This document shows positions 39,501 through 51,000 of a stretch of DNA of 64,000 bases, piece by piece. The position numbers were made by a program, and so were the translations under genes. The notes below the pieces were generated by a model that saw only the letters and a program-made list of their open reading frames with translations, was not told where the DNA came from and ran no database searches. The DNA is from an uncultured Clostridia bacterium (lineage in GTDB: Bacteria; Bacillota; Clostridia; Christensenellales; Borkfalkiaceae): assembly GCA_947627575.1 (NCBI GenBank), contig CANQWN010000001.1, positions 62,001 to 126,000 on the forward strand. Reading direction: 5' to 3'. Numbering within the stretch: position 1 is the first letter of the stretch; each line of letters opens with the position of its first letter.

Positions 39501-40379
39501 AGCAAGGGCGTGTTCAGCAAGGTTGAAGGCGGCACGATAATGAACCTTAAAGTGGATAAACTCAATATCAATTGCTCCGAACAGAAAGTAGGTTTCGTAT
39601 CCATATGTACGGGTACGGGCGGCACGTTCTACAATATCCAGATGACTAACGTAAATATCAGGGGCGGCCAGCGTACGGGCGGACTTATCGGCGCGATTGA
39701 AAACGGCATTGTCAATATCGAAAAGGTTTCGCTTACCAATCCTCTGGGGGCAACTTCTTTCGACGAAAATGGTTATTATATCGCTTCCGACACGGCGGCG
39801 CGCGTCGGCGGACTTGTAGGCTTCTCGCAGGCTAATTCCGGGTTGTCAAGCGGCGCTATCAAAATCTACTTCAAAGATTGCTACGTAGTATCCGACGTAA
39901 CCGCAAAGGGCGACGTAGGCGGTCTGTTCGCATTGTACGACGCGGGCAACAACGCCAACTGCGAATACCTCCTTCAAATGGATCATTGCTATTATCAGGG
40001 CGAAGTAAGAACGCTTGACAACAGCAACAACAAGTTGGGCGGTATGTTAGGCAACCAGAAGGGTAGTACGGAAACGGCGATTATCGATATCCGCAACTGC
40101 GTATCCCTTGCAGTTCTCAACTATCGCGGCGAAGTGCTTACAAGCTGCGTAAAGAACGGTTCCGGCATAGTCGGCGCGTATGTTGTCGGCAGTCAGGGCG
40201 TATACGATTGTATCGCGCTTATGGACGAACACAACAGCGACTTCGGCGTAACGGCATACATTATCGATAATGTAAAGGCTGAAACGTTCACCGGTCTCGG
40301 CTTCACGGGCGAAACGTGGAGCGCGGTTGAAAACGGCGCGTTGCGTTCACCGTTCATAAAACTTAATTTTGCGGGTTAA
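36564..40379 (+). CDS. Secreted pectate lyase-like (PL9-type right-handed beta-helix) protein with GLUG-like repeats
   Basis: 1271 aa; NADGFAAKLTVGYGNVFDGCIAYRNSDDGWDLF typical of PL9; C-terminal TGGLIGAIENG.., VGGLVGFSQ GLUG-like motifs. Confidence 0.75.
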   Translation: MVKNKSKKLISAIAALALSATTAFGVAAAVRNNGVNKAIPQMPAAAFAQTVTGDVYYVSADVDPGVDGEVNNPAKPFQFTNLVGQGSKLKPGDVVVVPTGDFNTDQKIDILCNGTYNAYITFVNASCWDAATKTISEEPPEQSATLKFYEQQFDSSNRGVRIIGDYIRWYGIDIAGAGDNGMLINGSYNIVEYCQFYDNRDTGLQLARFEEAQTNVKDWPHYNLIKNCTSFNNYDNETYGENADGFAAKLTVGYGNVFDGCIAYRNSDDGWDLFAKPESGSIGAVILYNCVAFENGFIAEPQATFNAKFSKFNSEKAEQKTDKDAYGDEKYTTRDGDGNGFKLGGSTMVGDVVVVNSLTFHNRMHGVTDNSNPGVIHIEGITSYDNGRDVQNDKNAANYGQILATGSDTDSGHGNVDLARQLYSYNNIIDTLSVKSSSVTGLSADAYRASVRNSLLGTGTKSNVDKAHLIDGKLDCNTKGDVDRVDNSGNPVYINITTGTSDVDAPAPEAVFEQLPVTWASEPASIGYVFSGKANTTVHQTCRNDDGSINMGNILKIKSDFTYNQIGEENIGARLSETNYEAYPHFKMDNKFTGDIANAEAAVLDVAKKVVTIATDLDATYQNFPVPCLMENCTIEWESADPTVLEVGTDQIISFSQTVYKTIIVHRQADADKTVKLTAHISVNNSTVTGDVDFNVTVIKADPRVGQVTVVTSKGQTVKDGESIIIDQHTVMTEPEVVVYDASNYNGLVLDKDLYDLETEYQFAPSATRTFSVVKGFTPSAAGVFKITHTATLKADPTNVRTMSYSIYPASTTDENDFGNDVSVTVNRGGFAITGTPGIAKGALYAVSVADKDAADAINVTNIKEAAGVQRYDYEASYLENIPFTQANSSAYYVCFALANTHGDITHVHQAQIYVQNITTAEEFMDVAKGSESADDTSASTIYLLTGDIDFSGKTVNASGSFKALLNGNGHTISNITTTSKGVFSKVEGGTIMNLKVDKLNINCSEQKVGFVSICTGTGGTFYNIQMTNVNIRGGQRTGGLIGAIENGIVNIEKVSLTNPLGATSFDENGYYIASDTAARVGGLVGFSQANSGLSSGAIKIYFKDCYVVSDVTAKGDVGGLFALYDAGNNANCEYLLQMDHCYYQGEVRTLDNSNNKLGGMLGNQKGSTETAIIDIRNCVSLAVLNYRGEVLTSCVKNGSGIVGAYVVGSQGVYDCIALMDEHNSDFGVTAYIIDNVKAETFTGLGFTGETWSAVENGALRSPFIKLNFAG

Positions 40380-40398
40380 TTAAACCCACATAACTTTC

Positions 40399-40432
40399 AA
40401 TCCCCCTTGCCTCCGCAAGGGGGATTGTTTTT
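40399..40432 (+). terminator. Rho-independent terminator
   Basis: CAATCCCCCTTGCCTCCGCAAGGGGGATTG followed by TTTTT. Confidence 0.88.
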
Positions 40433-40533
40433 GCGGTTTGCGTGCAAAAGGTTTGCCCGCAAACCGCAAATTCCTTTACATTGCGCGCGTAAAATGCTAA
40501 AATAAATTTATCAACCAAAGGAAGTAAGTTTTA

Positions 40534-41712
40534 ATGAATTACAGAGAACAATCGCTTATAAAACACGCCGAATGGCAGGGCAAGATAGAAACAAAGGTGC
40601 GCGTCCCCGTAGACACGCGCGAACAGCTTTCGCTTGCCTACACGCCCGGCGTTGCGGAACCTTGCCTCGCCATACACGCAGACCCCGAAAAAAGTTTTAC
40701 GCTTACCCGCCGTTGGAACACCGTTCCCGTAATAACCGACGGCACGGCTGTGTTGGGTTTGGGCGATATCGGACCCGAAGCGGGTATGCCCGTAATGGAG
40801 GGCAAGTGCGCGCTTTTCAAGGCTTACGGCGACGTAGACGCTTTTCCCCTCTGCATCCGTTCCAAAGACGTGGAGGAAATTATAAAAACCGTCAAATTGC
40901 TTGCAGGCAGTTTCGGCGGGATAAATCTTGAAGATATTTCCGCGCCCCGTTGCTTCGAGATAGAGCGCAGGCTTAAAGCCGAGCTGGATATCCCCGTATT
41001 TCACGACGACCAGCACGGCACTGCGATAGTTACCGCCGCGGCGCTTTTAAACGCGCTTAAAATAGTTAAAAAACCCTTAAAAACCCTTAAAATAGTTATA
41101 AACGGCGCGGGCGCGGCGGGCATAGCCATTGCCGAATTTTTGTTGGGAATGGGCGTTGAGGACGTAACTATGTGCGCCAGCCGCGGCATTATCTGCGAGG
41201 GCGACCTTACCGTAAACCCCGCCCAGCAAAAAATTGCAAAAGTTACAAACCGCGCGCATTTGAAGGGCAAACTTGCCGACGCAATGGTGGGCGCGGACGT
41301 ATTTATAGGCGTTTCCGTCGCAAACTGCGTCACCCGCGAAATGGTAGCTTCCATGGCGGAAAAAGCCATAGTTTTCACCTGCGCCAATCCCGTGCCGGAA
41401 ATTCCCCGCGCAGAGGCGCTTGCCGCAGGCGCGGCGGTGGTGGGAACGGGCAGTTCGGAATATCCCAATCAGATAAACAACGTGCTTGTGTTCCCCGGGC
41501 TGTTCCGCGGCGCGCTTGACGTGCGCGCCACCACTATAACCCCGCAAATGATGCGCGCGGCGGCGGAGGGCATTGCTTCCTGCGTGCCCGAAGATAAACT
41601 TTCGCCAGAATATATCTTGCCTTACGCCTACGATAAATCCGCGCACGTTGCGGTTGCAAAGGCTGTTTCCGCGGCGGCTATCGCCTGCGGCGTGGCTAAA
41701 ATTTCAAAATAG
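40534..41712 (+). CDS. NAD(P)-dependent malic enzyme
   Basis: LAYTPGVAEPCLAI; TDGTAVLGLGDIGPEAGMPVMEGK; VFHDDQHGTAIV; INGAGAAGIAIAEFL. Confidence 0.95.
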   Translation: MNYREQSLIKHAEWQGKIETKVRVPVDTREQLSLAYTPGVAEPCLAIHADPEKSFTLTRRWNTVPVITDGTAVLGLGDIGPEAGMPVMEGKCALFKAYGDVDAFPLCIRSKDVEEIIKTVKLLAGSFGGINLEDISAPRCFEIERRLKAELDIPVFHDDQHGTAIVTAAALLNALKIVKKPLKTLKIVINGAGAAGIAIAEFLLGMGVEDVTMCASRGIICEGDLTVNPAQQKIAKVTNRAHLKGKLADAMVGADVFIGVSVANCVTREMVASMAEKAIVFTCANPVPEIPRAEALAAGAAVVGTGSSEYPNQINNVLVFPGLFRGALDVRATTITPQMMRAAAEGIASCVPEDKLSPEYILPYAYDKSAHVAVAKAVSAAAIACGVAKISK

Positions 41713-41733
41713 TTTAAATCGGTTAATATTCCG

Positions 41734-41766
41734 TCCGCCGCAAAAGCCGCGGCGGATATTTTTTTA
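41734..41766 (+). terminator. Terminator
   Basis: TCCGCCGCAAAAGCCGCGGCGGA followed by T-run. Confidence 0.7.
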
Positions 41767-41792
41767 TGCCGCAGATTTTGCGGCATTTTTTT
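41766..41792 (+). terminator. Second tandem terminator
   Basis: ATGCCGCAGATTTTGCGGCAT followed by T-run. Confidence 0.7.
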
Positions 41793-41994
41793 GTTTTATC
41801 GCGCCGCTTTTTTGTCTGTTTTGCAATAATCGCGCACTAATAGTATAAAAATTGCGATAAATCATTTTTTTAGTTTTGTTTCACGCCGAAAACGACCGTC
41901 CGCGTAATTTTGCCCCGTACTATTGCAGTTCACAAATGTTAAGAAATGTTAACAAATTTGGCTGTCGATTTATGTATTTAATTTTCACATATAG

Positions 41995-42023
41995 TTGACA
42001 TCTGTCAAAATTGATAGTAAAAT
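41995..42023 (+). promoter_or_regulatory. Promoter of the giant surface protein gene
   Basis: TTGACA (41995) - 17 nt - TAAAAT (42018). Confidence 0.65.
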
Positions 42024-42077
42024 TAAATTTGGATTATAACCGCAAATCCGCGTTGTTTCACACAATTTAAAAATCGC

Positions 42078-42087
42078 GGGGGGGGGG
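42078..42087 (+). repeat. G10 homopolymer in the ribosome-binding region of the giant gene
   Basis: aaatcgcGGGGGGGGGGtaacaaaTTG; start codon TTG at 42095. Confidence 0.95.
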
Positions 42088-42094
42088 TAACAAA

Positions 42095-45000
42095 TTGAAA
42101 TCTCATACAAGAAAACTTTTAATTGCTGTATTAAGCGTTATCTTGTCTGTGTGTTTGTGCAGTGTTATTGCCGTAACTCTTTCCGGGAAGTGGAAAAAGT
42201 CTACATTCAGTCTTGCCGATAGCGTAGAGGCAAGCTACACTTCGGAAAACTTTGTGATAACCGAAGCGGACGATTTTGCATACGAACAGATATCGGGCGA
42301 CGACGGAAAAACTTATACGTTCATAAGCGGCTTTTCCGAAGATTTTAAAAGGTTAAATTTCACCGGTAAAAATTTAAACCAAACAAATCTTAACGCCCAC
42401 AACGTCATTCGCATAAAAATTCCCGAATACGTCCCCGCAGGCATATCCGGCATAGCTGAAGGCTTGCACGTGGATTACGTGCAGGAAAATGCTTTCGGCG
42501 ATTATTTGGGCATAGGCGACGTCAACACCCCGGACGGCGTCTATTGGCAGGTTAAACAGCCGGACGGTTCAAACGATGGTATGTTTACCATAGACAACAC
42601 AAGTAAATATGCCAAAGCCGACGGCAGAACGGCTTCCATCACCGCATTTAACAATAAATGGTTCAATGATGCGAAGCCTTCCACGGTTATTTTGCCTTCG
42701 CCCCTCTGGTACGATGTGAACGACGACGGCGTGATGGATTCCTTCGAGGGGAAATATCCCTTCACCGAAATGATAGGCGATATCAATTTCGGCAGCAGCG
42801 ATTTCTCCGCTTCTTTCGGCAAAAGCGGCAGCGTTAAAAACCTTGTTATATCCTCCGGCGTAAACATTGTTGCGGCAGGCGTGGATAAAGAAGACGGAAC
42901 TACAAAGGTAGAGGACTGCTTACGTAAGTCCACATCGCTTGAAAGCGTTTATTTTGCCACGGGAAGAACGCAGGTTTTGTCCTTATATGCCTTAACTTTT
43001 GAAGATTCGTTCAATCTTAAAAAAGTTACTTTAAGCTCGGGCGTGTTGCTTGCGGACGGCGCGCGGGCTTTTCAGGGTTGCACCGCGCTTTCAAACGTAT
43101 ACATAACCCCCGAACAAAACCCCAACGTAACTTCTTTCTACGTAATAGGCGAGGGAGGCGCGCTGTATACCGACGCGTTCAACTATAAGTATTACGACCG
43201 CGACGGCTTCCGCGAATGGTGGAAGTGGTATGCGGATAATCATACCGCCGTTGAAGAACAAACTTCCGCACCCGTATCTTCAACTTCTTCCGCGGTTTCA
43301 ACCGAACCTCAACCCAACGCCTCGCTTGTTTCACAACAGGTTACTTTTGAAGATAAGGTTATGTCGCCTGCAAGTTACAATACCGACAACAAAGGTTTTG
43401 ATATCCCCGAGGGCAGTGTAGTTGTCGATTTCGGCAACGACGATATTAATACTTCCGACTATGTAGGCGTTACCTTTACCGATATTAACTTTACTGATTC
43501 AGGGGATAATACATTAACGGCTAATAAAGATAACACCATATCGGTGAATTTTGCGTCAAGCGGTGAAGTGGCGTACATAAATCCGAATGACATCAAGTTT
43601 AAAAAAGACAATAAGGCTTCCATCAACGGTAAAGAATATAGCGGCGCGTATCTTATAAGTAAAAACAGTTATTATATGAAGATACACGTTCCCGCAGAGT
43701 TTAACCTTGCCGTATATATTGCTTCAAACGGCCCCAATGAAAGAAATGTGTATTTGCTTGAAAGTGTACCTACTTCTTCACCTTCGTCTGATATTAGCAC
43801 TACGGCGCCTAAAAAGGACGATGCCGCTGCCGCAACAAACACCCTTTTCGGTTTTACCGATACCAAAGGGCTGTTAAAAGCCGATAAGCTGGCGGCAGGC
43901 GATTATTATTTAACGGCTGATGGTGAATCTGTTGTATTTGCCATTGTTATTACGCCGACAAATATTACTCCCAAACCCGCAATTTCAATGGCTTCGTCTG
44001 CAGAAAAAATAGCCCATTCTAAAAACGAGAATGCAACTTTAAACGTAACGGCAAAAAATTTCCCCGAAGGCGCTGACGCATTTGACGTTGCAAACCTTTC
44101 CTATGCGCTTTCCGGGGGCGCGGAAGATTATGTTGAACTTTCGCCCTCTTCGGGTAGTGCAGAAGTTACGCTTTCCTTTAAAGAAAGTTTGTCGGATGAG
44201 CAACTTGCCGCAATGGACGGCAAACAGATTACCGTAACGGCAACCTATTCCGACGCGGATGCGGCGGACGGCGCAATAGAATGTACCGCCACGGCAAAAA
44301 TAACGCTTTTGCGCTATGTTCCGACGGACAGCATTGCGCTTGGCAAACCCGAAACAGATACTTTCCTTTATGACAGCGGGGAGGAACCGCTTACGTTTGA
44401 ACCGTTGTCCGTCACGCTTACAGCCACGGTAACGCCCGTCGGGGGGGGGACTGCCCCCGTGGTATGGCAATCGTCCGATCCCGCCGTAACGGTAGCGGGC
44501 GGGGTTGTTACGCCTACGGGTAAACCTTCGTCCGGTAAAGTTACCATAACCGCCACAAGCGGCGCAAAATCAACTTCCCAAACGTTCACTTTTTCCGATA
44601 AAAACGTAGCGCAGGATATCGCAATCGAAAGCGACAGGATATACGCTATGTATCCCTCCGACAGTGCGCAAGTAACCGTTACGGCGCTTGTTACTATGCC
44701 GTTTGGTTCTTCGTCTCACACTGCCGTAACGTGGGCTTCTTCCAATCCCGACGTTATAGCAAACGATATAGTTGATAGTTATAAAACGGTGGACGGGGTA
44801 GACGTGCATACCGTCAGCCTCACCATATCAGGTTACGGCAGTACGGTAATTTCCGCTTCGGCGCCTTGTGCCGAGGGCGAAAAAACCGTCTACTGCATTG
44901 TCTATGTAGATTCGCCCGTCACAAAGGGCGAGGAACCCGCCGCAAACATTGCGGAACACTTTGTGCGCTATCAAAAACTTGTTTTGTATCCGCCCGCTTA

Positions 45001-48000
45001 CAATGCCGAAACGTTCGACTTCCGTTATCAGTCTACCACGATAATAGGTAACAGCGCGTTCTACGGCACCCAACTTACCGTAATAGACATTCCCGACAGA
45101 ATAAGCAAAATAGAAGATTACGCTTTCCGTTTCTCAAACAATCTGCAAACGGTTTATCTCCCGTCGTCCGCAACATACGGCTCGGCTATTTTCGGTCAGG
45201 AATCAGACGCGGAATATAATAGCACAAGCAGCTATAATTTGGATACAAGTAATACAAAAACATTCAGTTACAGCGAACTTGAAGGAGTGGCAGGCAGTTT
45301 AGGCGACAACGGTGTTTTAAGTCAAACTTATTTCAATACCCCTTCAAATAGCTTTATACAAGTTATCGAGGGTAGCTCTGTTACTTTCAGAACAAGTAAT
45401 TGTTTTGAAATAAAGGGTGAAGCGTTGAAATTCACTTTCAAAGGCACGGGCACGCTTTCTTTAAAGTTCAGCTCTACGGGCGATTCCAACACATCCAACA
45501 TAGGTTTGAAGGGACCCGACGGCAATTTTATAAAGGCTTCAACAACAGGTTCTTCCGTAACCTATCAGGAAACGAACGGTACCGAAGATCCCTTAACCAA
45601 CTATGCGGGTACTTATACCGTCACCGGTACCACCGCCGCGGATATGTCGTATGCAATCACAAAACCCGGCGATTATATCTTGTACAGTAATTATACTCAT
45701 TCAAGCGGTACCCGCGGTTGCCGTATCAGCAGTTTATCTATGACGGATAACGGCGCAACTGCGGAAAAGCAGGCGGTAAATAAAAACGACGTAAAAAATA
45801 CTTACACTGCCGGCAAGGATAACTTTGTTATAATCGCGCCCTCGCGCGAGGCGTTTAAGGATATACTTCTTAACGCCAAATTCGATATGGTTTCAAGCGA
45901 CCCTGGCGGCAATAGTGATAACGACGGTTACAGCTACAGCGGTCATTTGACGTACGAAATAGAGGTAACCTATCAGGTTTACAGCGGCGGCGCGCCCGTG
46001 GCGGGTAAATCCGTTACGCAAACAAAACTTTTCGGTAAACTGGCGAATTTCACAAAGAATACCCAAGACAGCACCATAGTATGGTCAAAGGATTATAACA
46101 ACAACGTAACCGATATGGAATGGGGGCATAAAGTAGATAAGCAGCATATCGTTACCCAAAACCTTTCTTATCCCTCAAGCGAAGAAGGGTGGGATATTGC
46201 CTCCGGCGGTTGGTATATTGATTTTACCGAAGGCGCCGACGAATTCCCCACAACTATAGCCGAAACTCCCGTTTCGCAGTATTTTTACGGGAAGGGCGAA
46301 CTTAAAGAATCCACGGAAGTGGGCGGCGTGCATTACAGCCCCTTAAGCCGTTTCCTTTGCGGCACTTATCCGTTGCCCGAGGGCAGTTACATAGATTCCA
46401 CTACGTACACAAAATACGAAGGCACCTCCTATAAGAAAGACTCGATAACTTTCTATATGTTGCCGTATTTCTTGACGATAACGGGTATTGAAGATACCGA
46501 AAATCCTATTTACAGCACCTATGTAAACGCGCCTTTGTTCCAAAATCTTTCCACGCCCATTATGGGCGGCACAATGCCCACAATGTATGTGGAATTCGAC
46601 TTCGCGGGTTATCCCATAAGCCGTTTCCTTTCCGGTTACGACGCGGCGAGAATGACTGCGCAAATAGAATCTTTCAAACCCTATTACGATAGTAAGGATA
46701 GGCAGCCTTATACCGATTTAAACGCCGTCAACGAAAATGAAAGACCCACTTTAAACGGCAACGCATACGACGTGGGCACCTACATAATAGCGGTAAACGT
46801 TAATGAAAAATACAGTTGGCAGGGCGTATACAACAATGCGCGTATAACCCACGATACCATGCTTGAAGGGGTAAAGGTATCCGGTAACGATAAGGACGTT
46901 TTGCGGTTCGAGCTGATAATAACCCCTCGCCGCGTATCCGTTCCGGGCGAAAGTTTTGTAACTTCCGCTTCCTATACGGGCGCCGACGTAAGCATTTTTG
47001 AAAATCAGGCGTTCTATTCCGTAGAGGAATATCTGCCTTTCGGCCGCTCTGCCGACGGAAACCTTGTAACGCCCGGCACTTCGCAATACGAAAGTTCCAC
47101 AAAGATAAAGTTAAGCGAAAATAACAGACCTTTCGATATAGGCAGTTATTACACCTATCTTAAACTTTTCGACGATAAGTATACGGGCGAAACGCAAACC
47201 CCCAACCTGTATTGGGATCCCGAACCTACCGAATACGATAGCGGGCACGAAGGTTCGGTAAGGGTACAGCTTAACATAAGCGATAACCCCAAACTTGCTC
47301 CGCCTACATTACAGCACCCCGACGCAACGATATCACTGCACGGCAGCAGGGCTGTTATTACGTATACGGGCAATGAATTTACGCCCGAACAGCTGTTTGG
47401 TTCGTCCTATACGGACTACAATATGCAGTTCAAAGTGCGCGATTACAAGAAGATGGACGCCAACACGTTCAGCAACGCTACCATAGTGCTTAACGCGGGC
47501 ACGTATCACGTTGATGTAACGCCCGCCGCCGGTTACGAATGGCGTTCGGGCAGTACCCACAACAGTGAAATTATTTCCGCAACTGCAACTTTAACTTTTG
47601 AAATTGTTGTGGAAAAGTTGCCCGTCAACTCCCCCGCAGACCAGTATATAATTATGGACGGAAACCCGCCTTATCCTTACGAGGTACATTCCGGCGAGGT
47701 TTACAGCCTGCTTACTTATCAAAAATTGCAGGTAGAAAAAGACGGCACACTCGTCCTTGACGGAGATGGCAATCCCGTTCCCGAAGTCGGCAAATCGCCT
47801 TCCGCAGAAGCTCCTACGGAAGCCGGCGCATATTGGGTTACGCTTGATTTAAAGGATAAGGACAATTACGAGTGGTTGGCAACCGGCAAAACGGATGGGA
47901 TACATTCCATTTTGTACGTCCTTGAAAACGGCGCTATCCCCGTGCCCGTATTCAAAAAATTGGGTACGATAAACGAAAATACAATCACCCTTTCGTACGA

Positions 48001-51000
48001 TCCCGCCATATCCAACTACGGGTTAAGCGACTTGTTCAACAACTATCTGCCCGGCTTGCAGACGGGGTTGGTGGCGGAAGGCAGAATAGAGGGCGGAATT
48101 AAAAAGGACGCTCCTTCGTCTGTCGCCAACTCGGTTGTAATTAAAAACGCGGGTACCTACACGGTAACTTTCTATACAAGCGAATATTTCACTCAAGATA
48201 GCGAACCTGCCGAAGATCACACCAACCGGACGTGGTGGGCGGACGATTCAACCCACAAAGATTATCAATCCGCAAAAACTTTCTATGTGGTTATCGAACC
48301 CATAAAAGTTGAAGCTACCGACGAAACCGCGCCTTTAAGCGAAGGTTCGGTTACATATGCCGTTTCCACGGGGTATAGGGTAGTAGGCTATCAGAAGTAC
48401 GATAAAGGTTCTTCGCAGTTCACCACCCCGATAACGGAAGTGGGTAAATATTGGGTTGAACTTAAACTTGTAAGCAGTAACTACGCGTGGGCTTCAAGCA
48501 CGGGCGTGAATGAAGCGGGCAATAAAGTTGTGCTGTTCACCGTCACGGGCGAAATAGTAAACGCGCCCACGTTCCGCAATACGGTTTCCGTGTTGGGAAG
48601 CGACAAAGATTCTTTCAGTCAGATTATTTTCGATGAAAGCGACCCGTACAACCTCGGGCTTATAATAAACGACGAACAGCAGTTCAAAAATGCAAAGTAT
48701 GACCTCAATCGTGTGCTGGATTACGGCTCTGTAATACCCAACAGCGTAATACAGTACAATGCAAAGGCTGCCGATAAGATAAAAATCACTTTGGGCACCG
48801 GCGAAGAATATAACGGCGAAGTGCTTGAGGAATTGCGGACGTACAAGGTTGTATTTACCCTGCCGCAAAGCGAGTGGGAAAGCGGTAATCTGCTTTGGTC
48901 CAATTCCCCCGAACAATCGCTTACGTACACGGTTGTCGTAACCTCTTCAATTGTAGCCGCACCCGACTTTATTGATAAAGTTTACACATCCGAAGAGATA
49001 AGCGCGGAAGAGTTCTTAAAAACCGATAAGGATGCCAACTTGTCCGTCAGCCTTGTGGAAGGTTCGTATATCCCTTACGAAGGCGGAATCACTTCCGAAA
49101 ATATCGTTAACGCCGGCACTTACAGCCTGCTTGTTACGGCTATAAACAATTCGGTACTTTCAGGCGCCAAAGACAAATTCGGCGCCACGCAGGTAACGCT
49201 TACTTCTTACGTGATACCCGTAAAGGTAAACGCCGCAACCATAAACGTTTCGCTTGAATTTGAGGGCGGCAATGTTTACAGCGGAGCCGAAAAGTCGGTA
49301 ACAGCGTCGTTTACGGGCGTTTTGGGCGGCGCTACGCTTGCCAAAGATTCCGATTATACCATAGATGCTGTCGCGGCGGCTTCAAAAGAGGGTAAAAACG
49401 CCTTTAAGGATGTAGAAGGCGGCGGCGTTAAGGCTACGCTTATATTAAAGGAAGGTTCTGCCGCGCGCAACAATTATAGATTCGGTACGCCTGCCGAAGG
49501 TTACGAACGTACGCAAAATACCACCGACGGGCACAAAGGCATAACGCGCAATTTACTTGCCATAACCCCTTATGCGCTTACAATAAGCGGCACGGCAACA
49601 GCTTCAAACGTAACTTACGACGGTTCAAATAAAGATTTCACCGTCACCGCAGATAAAAACGGCACAAGCGGGCTTACGCTTAACGCGTTGGGCTCCGACG
49701 AAGTTTCCGCAGAAATAAAATTCACCACAACAGCTTCCGACGTAGGCGAATATAAGTATTCCGAAGACAAACTTACCGCAAGCGTAACAAGCAGCGATAT
49801 AGGCGAAAACTATACCTTTGACGAAAGTTTGTCCGGTGCGGTATTAGAGGCTTCGATAACCATCGACCCCGCAAAGGCTTCCTCTATAGAATGGAAAGTG
49901 GATAATAACGACCTTACGGACGGAGATTCGCTTGCGGACGGGTATCAGTACGTCTACAACGGCAAAACGCGCAACGTCGCCGCAGAAGCGCGGTGGGCGG
50001 GAGGTACAGTGCCTCTTTCGCTTACGGGGGCTACCTCTTTCATCGATATAAAAACATCCGCGGAAAAAGACGGCAAATATACTTTCACCGTAGAAGAACT
50101 TACGGGCAACGTAGTGTTTGGCGAAGAAGTAAGCAATAAGTCGATAACCGTGCAGGTAACGCCTTATACGCTTAACGTTGAAACCAGATACAGCACAACG
50201 TGGTATTATAACGAAGCCAAAACTTCAATAACGGCAGAACGCGCTATCAACAGTACGTCTACGCCGAAGACGTTGAAAGCGGACGAAACGGCTGTGATAA
50301 CCTTTACGTTCACCACCCAAAGCGCAAATAAGGGCGTTTACGGTAAGGATAGCGGTCTTTCGGTATCTGCGGTAATAGACAATATCAACTACAAGATAGG
50401 CGAAATAACTTACAATGACGCTAACATACAAATAGAGGCGGCGCCGCTTACAGTTGGGCTTACAAGCGCAGAAGCGCCCTACATAGGCTATAAAGCCGCC
50501 ACCGAAAATTATTACGGCGGCGACGGCGAAGATAAGGGGATTGACGTATCGCTTACCGTTTCGGAAGAAAGCGCAACTTCAACCGTGCCTTCCTACACGT
50601 TGTCCTATGCCGCCGACGGCGCGGGCAACGAGTACACCCGCTCGATTGAGGGCGGCAAAATGATAAACGCAGGCGCTTACAAGGTTACCGTAACCATTTC
50701 GGACGATAACTACGAAATTACAAGCGCAAGCGGCGGCACTATTGCCCCGGACGGAATGTCCTCCGAATTTGGGTTCACCGTAAATAAAGTTAATATTTCC
50801 GCCAAACTTGTCAAAAACGACGGCGTAAGCGATGGAGAGGACGACGACAACGGTGTTATCACGTTCACCTACAACGGCAAGGACAGAAAGAATGACGTAA
50901 AGGCGCAGTTCACCCTTGCGGGGACGGACGTTACTACCGATGTGAACAATGAATTTATCATAGGTTACTTCGCCACCGCGTCGGGAAGCGGTTCCTCTGC

